A stretch of DNA of 64,000 nucleotides from Taxillus chinensis. Taxonomy: Eukaryota > Streptophyta > Magnoliopsida > Santalales > Loranthaceae. The stretch's first letter is position 1; every line of letters starts with the position of its first letter. Shown here one piece after another: positions 25,189 through 40,800 of the stretch. The position numbers and the translations under genes are program-made. Location of the stretch: assembly GCA_023512835.1 (NCBI GenBank), contig CM042087.1, positions 42,712,017 to 42,776,016 on the forward strand. The letters run 5' to 3'. The notes under the pieces were generated by a model that did not search any database, was not told the origin of the DNA, and worked only from the letters and a program-made list of their open reading frames with translations.

Positions 25189-25897
25189 GCTATTCAAATA
25201 AAATATAAAAATTACAAGAGAACTTTTTAAAAAATAAATATTAAATTCATAAATATAGAAAAATACTATTCATTATATATATATATATATATTCTATTTG
25301 TATTTTAAAATTTTGGTTTAGTATTTTCTTCAAATTTTCTTCATATATTTTTTAAAAAAATAAAATTTTAAAAAATACAATATAAATGCTCTAATACCTC
25401 ATGACTCATGTCAAACAAGTCGACTGAGATCCGCACTTGAGGCTGCCAGTATAAGAATTGGGGATGGTGATTTCCGATAGTGCTCGCAATTATCTAAAAA
25501 AAAAAAACAAAAAACCTATTTAGACGCTTACGAGGCATGCATAACGTATACCTGGCTCGCTCAGGCTGGAACCGCGTCCAGGAATTTGCCGGTCTATGTC
25601 CAGACTATACTCTGGTTTGTTAACAGCTTTGACCAAAAAAATAAAAAAGAAGTTTTTTTTAACGTTATAAATCAAAGATTTAACTTTTGCAATAAGAAAA
25701 GATTCACATTAGAAAATTATAAATAAATAAATAAATAGCAATGATACATCAGTTATTATAAATCTTTGAAATTGTTACATTGATTATTATAGTTGTACAT
25801 CTAGAATTCGTTCCTGAATACAAACAACAACCTCATAAGACTAACAACACCCCACACCCCGCATCCCCCACCCGCAATCTTGATCAGCTTAGGTTTC
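24611..25897. other. Intergenic region between NLP and NPC1 (convergent 3' ends)
   Basis: Contains the NLP 3' UTR (a TGTTATTAG/AATAAA-poor tail to about 24850), an (ATT)n microsatellite at 25157-25188, an (AT)n run at 25273-25292, and the probable NPC1 3' UTR near 25700-25897. No gene seen. Confidence 0.6.
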
Positions 25898-28800
25898 TTA
25901 TGGCTGTGATGCCGAGGTAGAAGGTTGATGATATTCTAGTGCTTCGATAAGCACACATCTTGAAGGAGGGCCAAACATGCTTAATATTACCTGCAATCAC
26001 ATGGCCAAACATTGCCCAATAAAATGGAATGATCCTTTCTCAAATTATGTTAAAATTAAAAATCTCAATACCACTTCAACGCTTAAACTAATTATCTATT
26101 TTAAAATATAAATTTTTTATGATTGTTTTCCCTCTTTATCCCTAAATGATGAATAATCATCAACATCAATTGTCTAGTGGCATGAAAGTCTAAAACCATC
26201 CTAGAAAAAAACTATGAAATAGTTGTGAATTTAATGGTTCGAAAATACGGGTTGAAGCACAAGCTCGGCGTCACCTTGAGGCGCCGCCTAAGCCACCTTG
26301 GTAGATATCCATACTAGAACTGGCATCTCAAGGCCACTATTCCGCCGACACCCACCTTGTACGGTGAGGCGGCCGAGACGAGTCATTTCGTCGCCTCATT
26401 CAAAATACGAGATGAAGTAAGCATCTCTATTTCATTTCGAAAAAAATATAAATAGGTTAAAAAAAAATTAAGACATCTCGCTCTAGATCATCATCCGAGT
26501 CATCAAAGCTCCTCTCTCTATCGTCTTCTTTGTTTGCTTTATTGTCTGCTCCATCGATCGTTATCTATTCTATCATCGATTATCTCTCTCGTCTGCACCA
26601 GTGGCTTTGTGGTGGTCATATGCTCCATCATTGATCACCCTCTTTCTCTCCTTCTCCAGCAGCCTCATCATGGTTATTTGTCTCTCCTCTCCTCTGCCAT
26701 TCTATGATAAATTTGTAGTGATAGTAATTAATTTATGGTGTTTCTTATAGTACTAATTTATTTACATTCTGTTTGTATTTTATTCATGAAAACTAGGATT
26801 TGATTTTGCATTTGTCGTTCAGGATTGAGGCACCCGCTTTGATCGTAGTTGAGACACCCGTCTCGACATATGATGTAGCATCCATACCATATCACATTCT
26901 ATATTTTTTAAACTTTGGTGAATTTTTTGCCGGGCAATTTTTTTTCTTTGATATTCATAAATTCATTACTTTTTCTCATAGGAGACAAGACGGATGATTG
27001 CAAAGTGCAGGTGGTTGAACTAGACTTACGGGCAAAAATACAAGTCCATGCAAGAATCCCAAAAGGACCAATGCCAGGTACATTTGGAAGTAATAAACCT
27101 GCAACACAACAGTTCAATTTAGCAAATACTGGTGCAGGGTGAATGCAGTACAGTATGTAAAATCAGAGAAAGGATTAGAGACCACAAAAACTTCAGTCTT
27201 TGAGAAGCAAAGAACAATCACCCCAAGGAGCTTTGTGAGTGTAATTCCACTGCAAAAGTATAATGTTCACAATAAGTGAGAGGAAAAAGAAAAGAAATAC
27301 GTGTGTTACTAAGTAAGAACAATTAAAACCGATAAAATAAGGTATGTAAAATTGTGTTTCAAGGCAAACAATGGGTCAGAAAATCAGGGGAATTAGCAAG
27401 CAGGACAAAATGGAAAGACATCAAAAAAAAGTATTTCAATGATATATATTACAATTAACCGACGACGAAGTGTTAAATTTATATTTCTTTGCATGAAGCG
27501 GAACTTGAACTCAAGGTAAGGGCTGATACCAAGTGGCCAAAGCCCATTTGATTAGCTGATAATAAAGTTACCTGAACACAGAAGCCCCCATTGTACTTAG
27601 AGACTCCTTCATCCGTTGGTTCCTGTTTCCGCTGTTTACCTGTAAAGAAAATGTAAATACCATCCGCACAAGATCCCAATTATGAAGGACACCAAAACAA
27701 ATGTAGTCCCAAAACACCAATGAGAAAAGGTTCTTAGCTGGCTGTGAAGGACGGGAAAAACATACTCAGTCTTGACATTGCAAAATGGTTTCCATTTGTA
27801 AATAAGCTTTAGTGAAGTTCAAATTTCTAGTTTAATCAACTCTGCTAATTGCTTCATTACAATCATAAGATGGGTGTCCCATCTTTTTTGGGGCGGAAAG
27901 AATTTTTGGAAAGTTATCACAATTGTTTGAACCTGCCTTATTCTATGACTGGTCCAAATCCTTGACACAAAAGTTTAATAATTCATAGATGAGAGAGAGA
28001 GAGAGAGAGAGAAATAGAACTCACCAAAAAAAGCATGAGTCAAATGCACACAAAACTCAACTGCAATGCCTACAGACATCACAAGGTTGACAACAGAAAG
28101 GGCATTCAATTGGATACTCAGAACTGCCATGACGCCCTGCAGGGTGGAACCATACAAGCAAAAAAGGAAAGAAAAGGCGGGAAAAAAAATACAGACAATG
28201 AAGTCAAGTAGGCCAGTGTGCAAGTAAGCGGAACATAAATACAAATATGAAAGAACAATAGTGGGAAAATTACCATGAGATCAACAAGAATCATAGCCAG
28301 CACCAGTAAAATGATTGCTGAACTCCAAAGGCTACATTTATGGTTGCAAAAAGAAAAAGCACCTCATCAGAAATAGAAAAATACCATATTCTCCCACAAA
28401 AGTTATTTCCATAAGAAGCCAAAAGGTATTCATGACAAGCCCAAATAATAACTGGTCAAAAAAAGAGTACCAACCTGCAGGTTATGAACAAGCACACAAA
28501 AAAATACAGCACCTGTTCAACAATCCACGGAAATTGACTATTACAGTAAGTAGATAAAATTATATTTCAGATAGAAACAAGTATGATGAACATGAAGTTG
28601 CTTAAAAGATAGAATTTAGGAAAAAAAAGAAAAATGATGATAATAATAATTTAACACTCTGCAATAACTATTAACACAAACTGTTTTCAATCTAAAATAA
28701 AATAAGACTGACCAACGGTTATAGCAAGATTGATCAAGGCCGTTCTCCATATGTCAAGGTATTGCTCAAAAAACATGTAAAACACTGCATATGGAAATAT

Positions 28801-31800
28801 TTCGATCTACAACAAAACAAAATGTCACATTAAACACCACACCATAAGACAAAGGAAAATTAAACATATAACAAAAAACAATATTAATAGAAAGCCAACT
28901 AAGAGGCAAATTGTCTAAGTTGAAATAATTTGGGATGAACCTGCATCAAGGGAAAAGATAAGTTTACTTATCCTAAAAACATAAATTTTCTTTTCAAATA
29001 AACATACGACAAAAAGACAAAGCACACAGAGAAGAAAAGGGAGGGCCTCTAGACGAAAATTGTGCATTAGCTAAATTCTAAATGGAACTTGAAGTTATCT
29101 TTTGTCCAACATTTTTAGTTAAGAAGTTTGAATACATTCTTTTATTCAATCATAGGTATCAAAGTTTGACAGAAAATAGTGTACAACTACCAGACGGTTC
29201 AGTGGAATAGAAGCTGTATACGAGTGTGATACAAAGAAATAAACTAATATTTTTTCATATGATAATACAATTTATAATTACATATTTATACAAAAGGAGA
29301 GAACTATCTATAGTAATGTATAATTAAGATGTCAATCATAATTAATTCTAATTATATTATATTCTTAATTTCCATTAATTATTCCACTAAATATTTCAAT
29401 CCCAATTATTCTATTACAATAACAGAGTAGAATAAAAATTCAGGTTCACATAATATGTAAATGAGCATTTTAAGTCATCAAATCTAAATCCTGTTACATT
29501 AGGAGTTGTTCCTATCCAGTATCCCAAAATTAATAATGATCACATCAAATTAAATAGGTATCATACAAAATCATTTTATCAAGAAAGTTCAAAAGTATTT
29601 AAAATTATAGTTGATATTTTATTTTGATTAAATTGCATCAGAAATGCTTTCGCATGAGCAAGATTACTGATCCACAATTCCTAATTCATAATTGTAAATG
29701 TTTCCCTAACATTTGTCCATTGGTGGAGTTCAAACAAAAAATTGTCCATAGACTTCCTGCACCAATAAATTCAAGAAAACCTGATATTTAGAGACCAGCT
29801 TTCCAAATGATACTTACAGAAAATTTTATTTTTAAATGATACTTAGTGGAGAAAGCAGTGTGAGAAACACATGCCCAAATCATCCAACAAGGTGATCAAT
29901 TAGAACAAAAAAATGAAAAAGATAACATAATTGCCAGTAGACTTGATCATACAATACTATAATGACACAAGGCACCCCCTTATCAACAAAATCATTTGTT
30001 TCACTAATACGCATCCCATCTGTATGGACATGCCCTTTTCAGTGGAAATGGGAATTACCTTTAAAGAATCAGATACCCTTGAGGAGAACTCTCTAGCAGC
30101 CCTCATTGAATTAACAAAATCAATCTAGAAAAGTCATAGCCAAAATAAATATCATGTACTCAATTATATAATAAAAGTAAACTAACAAATAATATATATA
30201 TATATATACATCCAAAGACATTGTCATACTTGCTTATTAAGGGTGTGTGGTATGTCCCGAAACTCTGATGCTCGAATAACACCATTTTCAGAGCCTGATG
30301 ATCAAATACCGTAATTTGGTCCAGATTAAAATGCAGTCCACAAAAAATGGGATTTTAGATAACATTTTACCCAATGAAGATGCTCTACAAACCTCTCAGT
30401 TCAACACTGTTAGTGTATGCCCCATGGCCACCTTTAGCACAATCAGCAGATGGTAAAGCACTAAGGAACCATGGGAGTTTCTCTCTGAACTGTTCTGTTG
30501 AAGGACGATCGTTGTGCAAATCTGAGTGATGAAAGCACTGAATAACTCCAACCATGTTAGGGAATTAAGTCTGTTAAATTTTGATATTGAAAGCTACAGA
30601 GTTTGCATGAAAATTGTCAGCAAGTATCACGGAAAAAATTACTCTTAAATTTTTCTTGTAATGAGTAAAGATTACCGTGGTACAATCTTTGCATACTTCA
30701 CTGAGGCACCACGGAATTCCACCAGAAGGACAGCAAGGAGGCTGGGAGAGAATACTTCAGTTGTTTGGACCCCATATTTATATTAAATACCGTGGTATAT
30801 TTATATTAAATCCATGTTGGTATATTTATATTAAATCCATGTTGGAATCCAAATAAAATTAGAAGTCTTGAAATGTCATCCTAATTTAGATTCAAATTAG
30901 TTGTTTGGACCCCATAAATTTCAAGCAATTCAAGCATCATAGTACACAAACCTACTGAAACTTCATCTAGAACCACAAGAATTTATGAGGACCCAACTAA
31001 GAACAACAATTAACGGAAATGGAAGTAAATGCGGCAATACTGTGATGGCCTTATGTCAACCTACTAAAAAATGATTTTCAAAATAAGTAATCATCAACCT
31101 GATCATCAGGAGGACAATAACTTCCATTAGTAAACTTTCGGCAACAACCAAAAGCTTCTGGAGAGATCCATACAAGAAAATCATCAAGCCATGAAGCAGC
31201 TGGCTTAGCAATATAGCTTGAATCGGGCATTAATGATGCTCTGGAAATCTACACAAGATAAAATAAGAAAATTTATATTAGAGGCAATCAAGTAAAGACA
31301 AAATAAATAGAAAAAAAGTTCTCACTAGAAAAATGCACAATAGAAGGTGAGAAAGAGACTGGGCCGTGGACAGGAGGGAAGGTAAAGGAATTGTTGCAGA
31401 TCCGCCAGTGTAAATCTGCAGCAGCAGTGTATGGAGGAAAGGAAGAGTGGTTGGAGGTCCACCTGCCCCAGCAGATCTACAATGTCCATGAGAAGGAGAA
31501 GGGAAGAGGGGCTGCAGATCTATGGCAGTAGGTGGAAGAGGAAGATGGAGGTTGTGAGAGAACCAGATAGGATGTTATTAAGTTCAGTAAATGGGAATAA
31601 AGGCATAGTTTTCGAAGCCTTTCCAGATACCAGTGATAAGTTCCCACTGAATGAAAAGTTTGCACGAATGGGCTCAATTTCAGAGCTGAAAATCGAGTCT
31701 ATTATTTTATTATTCTATTTAACTGTTCTAGTTTTATTCTAATCAGTTGTGACTGCACTTTTTCTTCTCCCTCCAATCAAACAGGTAGCATTTATATATA

Positions 31801-34800
31801 GTTATAGCCACAAGCAGGTAGCATTTTATATATTTCCTTAATTCAGAAAATATCAAAATTTTAAAATCTGTACTGAGTATTTTTGCGTGATGATGGGCAA
31901 CCTGCACGTTCAAATATGTCCAACTAGATGAAAGGAAAGAACTAAATACCTCATTTAATAGAGAATCAGAATCACACTGACTGATGGAGCACAGCTGGTT
32001 TGTATGCCTTGATTCTGAACTGAAAAGATAGAACACCGTCAGCATGAAGAATACAAAAATCACATTACAAAGAGTATCTAAATTTAAATTTCATGAGCAA
32101 TTTCTTCAAAGTAGGAGCTCACAGTGGAAGTTCTCAATTTTCCCATAGATTAGTTGGAATTTTCAAATAAATGCACCCCATATCTACTCGAGTTCATCGA
32201 GAAAATAGAAGTATCATTTTGTGACAAATTATGACTCACACGACAAAAATGGAATGCTGGACTCCATGTATTGATAATAAGCAACCACAGTTTACAAAGT
32301 TGAAAAATCATATTCTGTGTTGAAATATAGGGGATAGGATTTGGATGACCGGTTCCACACTTCAAGCTATATATTTTGTTCACACTCCAAATAACATTTA
32401 ACCTAATGGACAAATCTAATCTGACCAAATCCCCTAACATTACTACATAGATGAGAATAATCTCCCCAAATAATATCGAATATATTGATATATTCAACCC
32501 CAAGCTAGCCATATGTTAAGATACTTCATAGAATGGCTCAACCAACCCATTCAACTTCACAAAAGATTTTTTTTTTTTGATAAGACACAAAAAGATTTGT
32601 TTTTGTGTGCTTCCATAAAAAGATCTATACACTAACAAATGCACACAAACACTTACAATTAGATATTGTCCTGACTGAATGAGAACAATATGAAAGATGC
32701 GTAGGGCGTCACACAAGAAGCAGAAGATTAAAAACAATAACATTGCAATACCGTAGTTATAATCCTTACGACAAAATACAACGGAGGTCCAATCCTAAGA
32801 TACTCTGAAACATTTTTAAAAATAACCCTGCAAGAATTATAATTATAGATTGTGTAAACACAAAAGTCAGGAATGCTCATTATATTAACAGAAAATATGT
32901 ATTGGGAGAAAAGACAATGGGCCACAAAAACTAAACCTGGAGATATGAGTCTTTGGGAAGAACAATACGTTGCTCCAAACCAGGTTCAACCTTGTACACA
33001 ATGCCTATAGTATGCATCGGAATTTATATTAAGAAGTATAAGATCAAAAGAATCAAACATAACTTTATTGGACTGAATTACAGGAAGACAAAAAGAAACA
33101 TAAAGCAACTCACAATGCTAGCCATTGTAAAAACAATGAACACGGCAACAACTACTACTTTAACTCCCCAGATATTGAGAATGGATGTATTGGACCTGCC
33201 AAAATGGATGTGGAAATTAGAATGAAATTCTGTAAAAGTATTTTCATTAAAATTGCCCCCAATCAATTTTAAAACCAATCTCAACAATAATTAAAAAAAA
33301 CAATAATATCTGAATCATGACCACAAAAGGTCTTTTACACACAAAAAAAAACATCTGAGGATAATAATTTTGGATATTTACAAGCATGACTGAGCATCCA
33401 ACTAATGTAGCCCAATATATTTTCTACTAAATTTACATAAATACTACTAGTATCAAACCATTGAGCACAATTGAGAACTATGAAACAAATCTAGCTCCAT
33501 GATGGCTCCAAATCATGCTTATGTTGATTCTTGCACTGAACCTCTAGTATCCAAAGTCAAGCTGTGGTTTAGTGAAGTCAATACTAGTTCATGGCTTTTG
33601 CAAAACTTAAAAATACTTTTATGAAACCCCATTACCTTCATATCGAACAAGCAGACCAGGATTTCTCTCACCAATGCCTAAAATTCCACACAGAATTTTC
33701 TCAGTAAAAAATTTTCAGGTTTGCACAATTAAAGAAAACTCAAGGAAGCCGACAGGATCACAGCAAAGCAAAACATGTCTACCTTTATCAGAATCATTAT
33801 GTGATGAAGAGTTTCATACATGCTGAACACAATCAACTCTCCCATCCTCAATTTCACAATGTCAAAAACTATCAAGGCAACAAAAGCAGTAACTTGCAAA
33901 ATGAAATCCAGAAGAACAGCCAATGCTGCAAAGCACACAAAGAAGAAGTTAGCTTATAGGTCTAAACAAAGAATAAATGGATAAAATTAGAATAAGAATT
34001 ATAGATAACTAAATAATTAATCAATGGGCTTTACAAAATAAACACCATAACAGCAACATCAATACTTTCACGGAAACTAAATTGCGATGCAGAAAATTTC
34101 TGACCTGCAATCATAGAGAATACTCTGCATGCTGGCATGGAAATAAAGCTTCCAACAGCAAATGCTAAAACTTCTGATAAACTTGCAAGTGTTATGGAAG
34201 GTCCAACCTCCACAAGAGCATTACTAATGCGCTCCTCAATGGGTAGCTCTAATGGTTGTCTCTTAACAGCATTTACCAAGATACACATGTTATCCACCCC
34301 AACCTATTATATGAATTAGCCCAGACAATTATAAACAAGAGGGTCAACTTGTGAACCATCCAAAAATTCTGGCGGCAAAAAAACAAAAATTAGAATGATT
34401 TAAAAATTGGACAATTTTTAATTAGTATATCTAGCCTTAAATGACAAGGGTTTGGGAGTAGGCCACATAATACAAGAAGATATGAGCTAATGATTGGTGG
34501 CCGCCGTTGCAGTCTAGCACACAAGAGTGAGTATTATTATTTAACACAAAAGTAGAGAGCAGAGATATAACTTACAGCTAGTACAAGAAAGGGGATGACT
34601 TCCATAATAATTAGTGTAGATTTCACTCCCAAGGCGCTGAAAAGGCCTACTGATCCAAGAACGGACACCATAACAAGCACAACTCCAGAAAGACCAAGTA
34701 CTATCTGTAAAACAAACAATTAATGCAGAACTCAACACAATGACAAACAATGTTACATTCTCAAACCTTTTACATGCGATTACCATATTACATTCCCAAA

Positions 34801-37800
34801 CCTTTATTAAACAAATTTTTAATAAAGATTTCCATGTGCATTTCTTTAATGTTTCTATACCAACACATGGGCTCAAATTACCAACCTGCTAAATCCATTC
34901 AAATTTAACAGTAAATCTTTATTAAAAATTTAACAGTATAGATCTTTATCAAGAATTTAACTAACAAACATTAAAGAAAAAAAATAGAAAGAAAGTCTGT
35001 GGGAAGTGGTTGTCGTGGATAATCTCAAGCCCCATACAGGTTGCCAATTTGCGCCCATGTGTTGCCAAGGAATGCACATGGAAGCCAATCAAACAAATAA
35101 TAAGATTGCTTCACTCTGGTTTATGCAAATATAATAAGCCTCCTCTCCCATTCCCAAACCTTTTACATGATCTATTCTCTTTTTTCCCAAACCTTCAACT
35201 AATTAAATTCCACACAAAAAAGGGAAAAAAAAAAAGAACAAACAAACAAACAAATTTAGGCATATAACTCAGCAAATTAAGCCATGGGACAAAATAATAG
35301 TATATTAACAAAAGAAAGTTGAAATAATGAATTACACCGTACCTTAGAATTAATATAGAAGGAAGAGATGTGAGGCCTGTCACCCAAAGTTAAAGATATA
35401 TATGCAAACATCACAAGATAGCTTATCTGAAAGCCATTAACCAAGCAGAAAATGAACAACTCATTAAAGAGATTCAATTATTGAATGGAATTGCATTTTC
35501 ATGGATACAGCTTGAGTATTACATTAACTTATATCCATGGTGAAAACGCAATTCTTTGATGCTTCAGTGAGGATACAAAGGGGAAGTGATCTCACCGCTA
35601 TAGTTATGACATCTGCCGTACTTTCTCTTTTTAATTCTTCTTCAATAGAGCTTTCCGATGAAAAGGAAAGTGTTAAATTCTGAGATACCGCCAATGGAAG
35701 TAGCTCATCCTGCATAAAGCCAGTTATTTTCATATATATTTACAAAAAAGCAATAGAAAATGAGAAAGCAAGAAAAATTTAAGAAAATCACAACCAAAAA
35801 AAATATTAGGACCACGGAGCTTTATCCCTATCCTTTGTAAATTTGCTCAGTTACATACTTTGGCTAACCGAATGAAAGCTTTTTCCCAGGCCACTGCCTT
35901 GCCATTTTGATCTCCTTCTGTATCAATTGCATTGTTTACCGGATAGGTCACTATAAATGCAGAAGCCTGTCTCACAAACATCATCAAAAGGTAAATGTAA
36001 AATTAAATAGAATATTTAACTTCAGACGAATAAGGGTACCTCAGAAAAGTTATTTCCATAGAAACCTCCTAACGCAGTGTTTGGATCAAGCGGAGCTTTA
36101 AAAGCACTCAAGCATGAATCCGCTGAGGTATAATGCTGATTGTAGCAAGCAGCATGACAGTAAGTTTGGATTTACAGATACAAACAAACATACACACATG
36201 CATAAAACAAATACAAAATCAGCCAACAATCAGGAATGATAATTAAAACGGGATAAATTTCTGTTTCTGTATATTTTTATTGGAAGAGATCAAAAGGCAC
36301 ATGCCCCATACCAATGTACTAACATAGAAATAGACTACTGTTCTGGATAACCAATTTAATGCAATAATGTCAATCTTTGACCGCACAAATTCACAAATAC
36401 CAGTTATTTTAAAATGTTCCAATTTCGGAATAAATATATAGCATATGGCATGGGGTTTGATATTAGGACATCCGGTTTCCCATAGCATATGAAAACAAAA
36501 CGATAAAAAGTTATTTGCAGATTGACATTTATCTAGCATATGGCATGAGATTTCATATTTAGAGATCTGATTGCACACGGCTTATGAAAAAAATATACTC
36601 ACAAATTGTACCAAAAACAGTACTCACAAATTGTATTAAAAATTAGTAGCTTTAATTTACAATGGTTCAAATGTGACCTAAAAAAATTACCTGAAAACAG
36701 TACTGAACATGATCAACTCCTCCATAATTGTCATAATTTGTTGGATCCATTTTGAAATACTATTAAAAGAACAATAAGAAAAAAAGGAATTAGAAATCCA
36801 ACAACAAGGTGAACTGGAGAAAATTGGGGGTAATAAATAAGAAGCAAAAACTTTCTAATTAATTATATTTACTAATTTTAGGGTCATGATGATGATAATT
36901 CTTAGAGGAAGGATACTCACACCCACACAAACGATTAACACACCCACCTATCATTTTTAAATTTTAATACTATGTTACAAAAATATCCTAAAAAAGAATC
37001 ATTTTTTGATAATGTTCTAATAATAATCTTAGAATATAAAAATAATGTTCGAATAATAGAACATTGTGTTTATGTTCTAATAATTCAAATAGTTTTATTT
37101 AATTTTGTTATTATATTTATTTGAAAATAATTTTTTGAATATTATATTTATGCTATAGTAATATTATTTGAACATTATATTTATGTTTGAATAATTCTAA
37201 AAAATATTTATGTTCATAAAATGTTATTCGAATATTTCATTTATGTTTTAATTTTTTTATAAGCATTATCTTAATCAATTCACATCATTAGGGGATGTGT
37301 GATAGAACCTAGTTTTGCGGTACTTATATGCTTTATTTTCATAATATTATGTGTACATTAACCTTATTACTTGATAAATTAGACTATATTTATTTCAATG
37401 CACATTTTTAGTGTTTCACGAATATTTACAAGTATTTGGAAATTTTTAGGCAAAACAGATTTATGTCGAAAGTTTCAGAATAATCAAAAGTCGTTTGAAA
37501 ACGGATGAAGACAGCAAAATCATACAATTCAACTAAAGCTAACCACTGCCGAAGTACGACACCTTGCCTTCCCTTTTTTGTTTTATCTCCTACACCCTCT
37601 AAAAGTTTTCTGATTTTTCCCACAAGAGTATATATGACTTTTAGCCTTATTTTAAAATGTAAAAGGTTTTTTTAGAGCCTCATGTGAAAAATAAAATTTA
37701 TTACCTATAAATACAACTACTAAGGCCATTATTTATATAAAAGTTTTGGAGACAGAACCCACATGCCTTCCCTGAGGAGGAACAAACCTGGAGCTTGAAG

Positions 37801-40800
37801 GTAAGAGAAAAGATGCTCTTAGAAGAGGAGACAACTACTACTACTCCACATATTCTATCTTTGTTTTTAGTTTTATTTTATTTTTCATGAAATATCATTT
37901 TGTAATCAATTAAATTTTTTACCTTCTTTTATTTATTTTGAATATATGTTTTCACTTACATAATTCATACATGACTTATAAAATGTGTTTTTTTTCTTTA
38001 TCCCGTTTAATTACTTTATACTTAATACACAGTTATGGTTACATATTTATTATTTCAAAGCATGGTCGTATTATTAACTCGCCGTTGCGGTTAATTGATA
38101 TTATGAAATTTGTATTCGTAGGGAACAAATCATTTTTAAAATGCTTATTATGACTATTCCGGTTTAAATAAGTTTATAATTTAATCAAATCATGATGTCT
38201 TAATTCAATTGCATTATAAGGTCATGAATGTGTTGTTTATTTTATGAGATAATAATAAATAATTAATTAAAAAGTTGAATTGATTACATTGTAATTTGGA
38301 GATAAACTGTTGATATTTTGTGAACATTTTCAAATTGCATCATCTGGAAACATTGTATGCTTCAAAAGGAGGTTGGCTACAGTACCTGTAAAACGCTTTG
38401 GGTGGCACAATCCTGTCCAAGTGGCTTCATGCAAATGTCATTCAAGGATATCCCAAAACCAGAAGAATTGGCACGAATATCATCAACCTGACAATATTGA
38501 ACGATTCACCATTAATTGGGAAGACAAGGAAAGGAAACACACACATTAATTGGCCACACGTACCCAACTAAACTTACCGAAAGGATGAAACTTCAATTAA
38601 AGTTTGTCACACAATCATAATTAGAAATAAACACATTGCACAGCCAATACCTTTTTTTGTATTTCAAACAATAGCTTGATGTTTTTCTCTGTTACTATAC
38701 TTGGCCGTTTGTCGCTGTTTGCATCTGGAACTGTAGCTAAGATAAGCTGGATAAATAATACATAGGGTGCCATTAGAACCAACTTTTAGAGTACAAATGA
38801 AAAATAGTATCAAACATTGAATTGAAATGAAAATTAGAAAATAATTGCTAATGTTTATTTGTATATTTAAATAATTATCTTCAAAGGCTTAAGAGCATCT
38901 CCAATGCCATCAAGCTATAATGGACAGCTAAAGTTAATTTTAGCTTACTACAGGACCATTATAGCTAATGGTACTTCAATGCTATATTAGTTATATTTTT
39001 ACTTAACTTTTATTTTTCCAACTACCCCTATCCTTTAAAATTCAAACATCCCAAATCCCTAATTATAAACCCTAATTGTGCATCATCCACGCCTGCGAGA
39101 CGCAATCCTTTGCGTCCATCTGTGTGGCGGCGGTCGCGCGGGGGGGGTGCGCTGGGGCTTTCCGTCCATCTGGGCAGGCGAGAAGGATGAGTGCGCGAGC
39201 CGGAGCATCCATTTGCGTGGCGCCGGTGACAAGGGGGGGGGAGTCGTTGATGGGCGTCGTCGCAAAGGGAGAATCACGCAGTTGGGAGTTGGGGTGGGGC
39301 GTCGTCACGCGAGCGGGGGGCGCCATCGCGAAAGTGGTCGCGCGAGCAAGGGGAGAATCGCGCAGGTGGTCGCGCAAGCTGGGGTGGGGCGCCGTCGCGC
39401 GAGCGGGGGGAGCCATCGCGCAAGTGGTCGCGTGAGCAGTGGTTGCGCGAGCGTGTAGGGGAGGTGATCGCCATCGCGCACAGGAAGTGAGGGGAGAACG
39501 GCGATGGAGGAAACAATGAGACGTGAAAGGGTTGGGGCATATCAGGGATATCTTAAAAATGAGAGAGAAAGGCTGACATGGCATGTTCAGCTAAAGCTAA
39601 AAAAATATCTATATTTATATATATATTTTTACTATAGCTACCTATATAACTAATGCATTGAAAAGACTTTTAAGTTAAATATTGCTATAGCTATTGCTAT
39701 AGCTTATGGGTTGGAGATGCTCTAAGGGGTCATAAACCAAGTGCTTGAGATAGGAAGACAGAGAAGAAAGGCAATATGTATAAATATAAAAGCTGCCCCT
39801 TAGTCCTTACGGTTGAGCACACTGTTATTTACATTGAAACTTTTTCAATATCAACAAATTGTACATACGAAAAAGCATACTAACATGTAAGGGCAACAAA
39901 TTTTTCAATGAGGACAAAATCATATGAAAATTGACATAAATTTCAAACTGTTTAAAAATGTTCATCTATAAGGTTCAAATTTACACAAATATTTGAAATT
40001 GTTTATTTTTTTGTTACCCATCACTGGCCTTAGGCGAGCTGCCTCTCGCAATGAGCAGTTTTGTACAACACACTATTAAAAAAATGTTTATTTTAAACAG
40101 GTGTGGTTCTTTTAAAATAATTTTCCAAAATTTGGCTGTTTTGGAGTTCAATATGAAACTGTATGCCATGTAATGGTATAAAAACATTTTCCGGGTGTGT
40201 GCGTGTATGATTAACATATTTGGCGGTGGTTAATCAGATTACTCAATCTTGAGCTTGTGCATGATTTAAGAGCAACCAAATGGGTAGACCATACAAAAAA
40301 AATGTTATATCCAACCAAGAAAACCACTAAGTCTACTAGAACCTCTCACAAAAGAGAGAAATAATTCCTACTGCATCATTTTCGAAAGAATTGCACAAAT
40401 AAAATAAAAAAATGACTGTAAATTAATAAGTATGAAAACTTAGGAACCTCTTCTATTCTGTAGAAAGGGGCCAGATGGCTGTCAAAAAACTGTTTCTCTT
40501 CTGCTGCCTTGCTCCCGGACCCAACCCATAGCTGAAATATACATTAACTATCTTATGACAATTAAATAAACTGACCAAATAGTAACAGTATATATCAACC
40601 AATAATACTGAAGATCATACAAGCTACCAATGAGAAAATTATGGCACAAATACAATGCTAACAAAATACACTTCAGCAAACTTTTCCCTCGACTTCCCCC
40701 TCCCAGTTCTTCCCTGGGATTGATTTATTCCAGGGCTTTCCTCCTTTGCGTAAATATTTTCATACTATTTCCATACATACATAGTAGTCTAGTATTAAAT

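Noticed and set aside
39072..39584. Open frames of 88-170 codons on both strands
   Set aside because: They arise from the GC-rich repetitive core of the transposon in an NPC1 intron; several frames are open at once and none has a domain.
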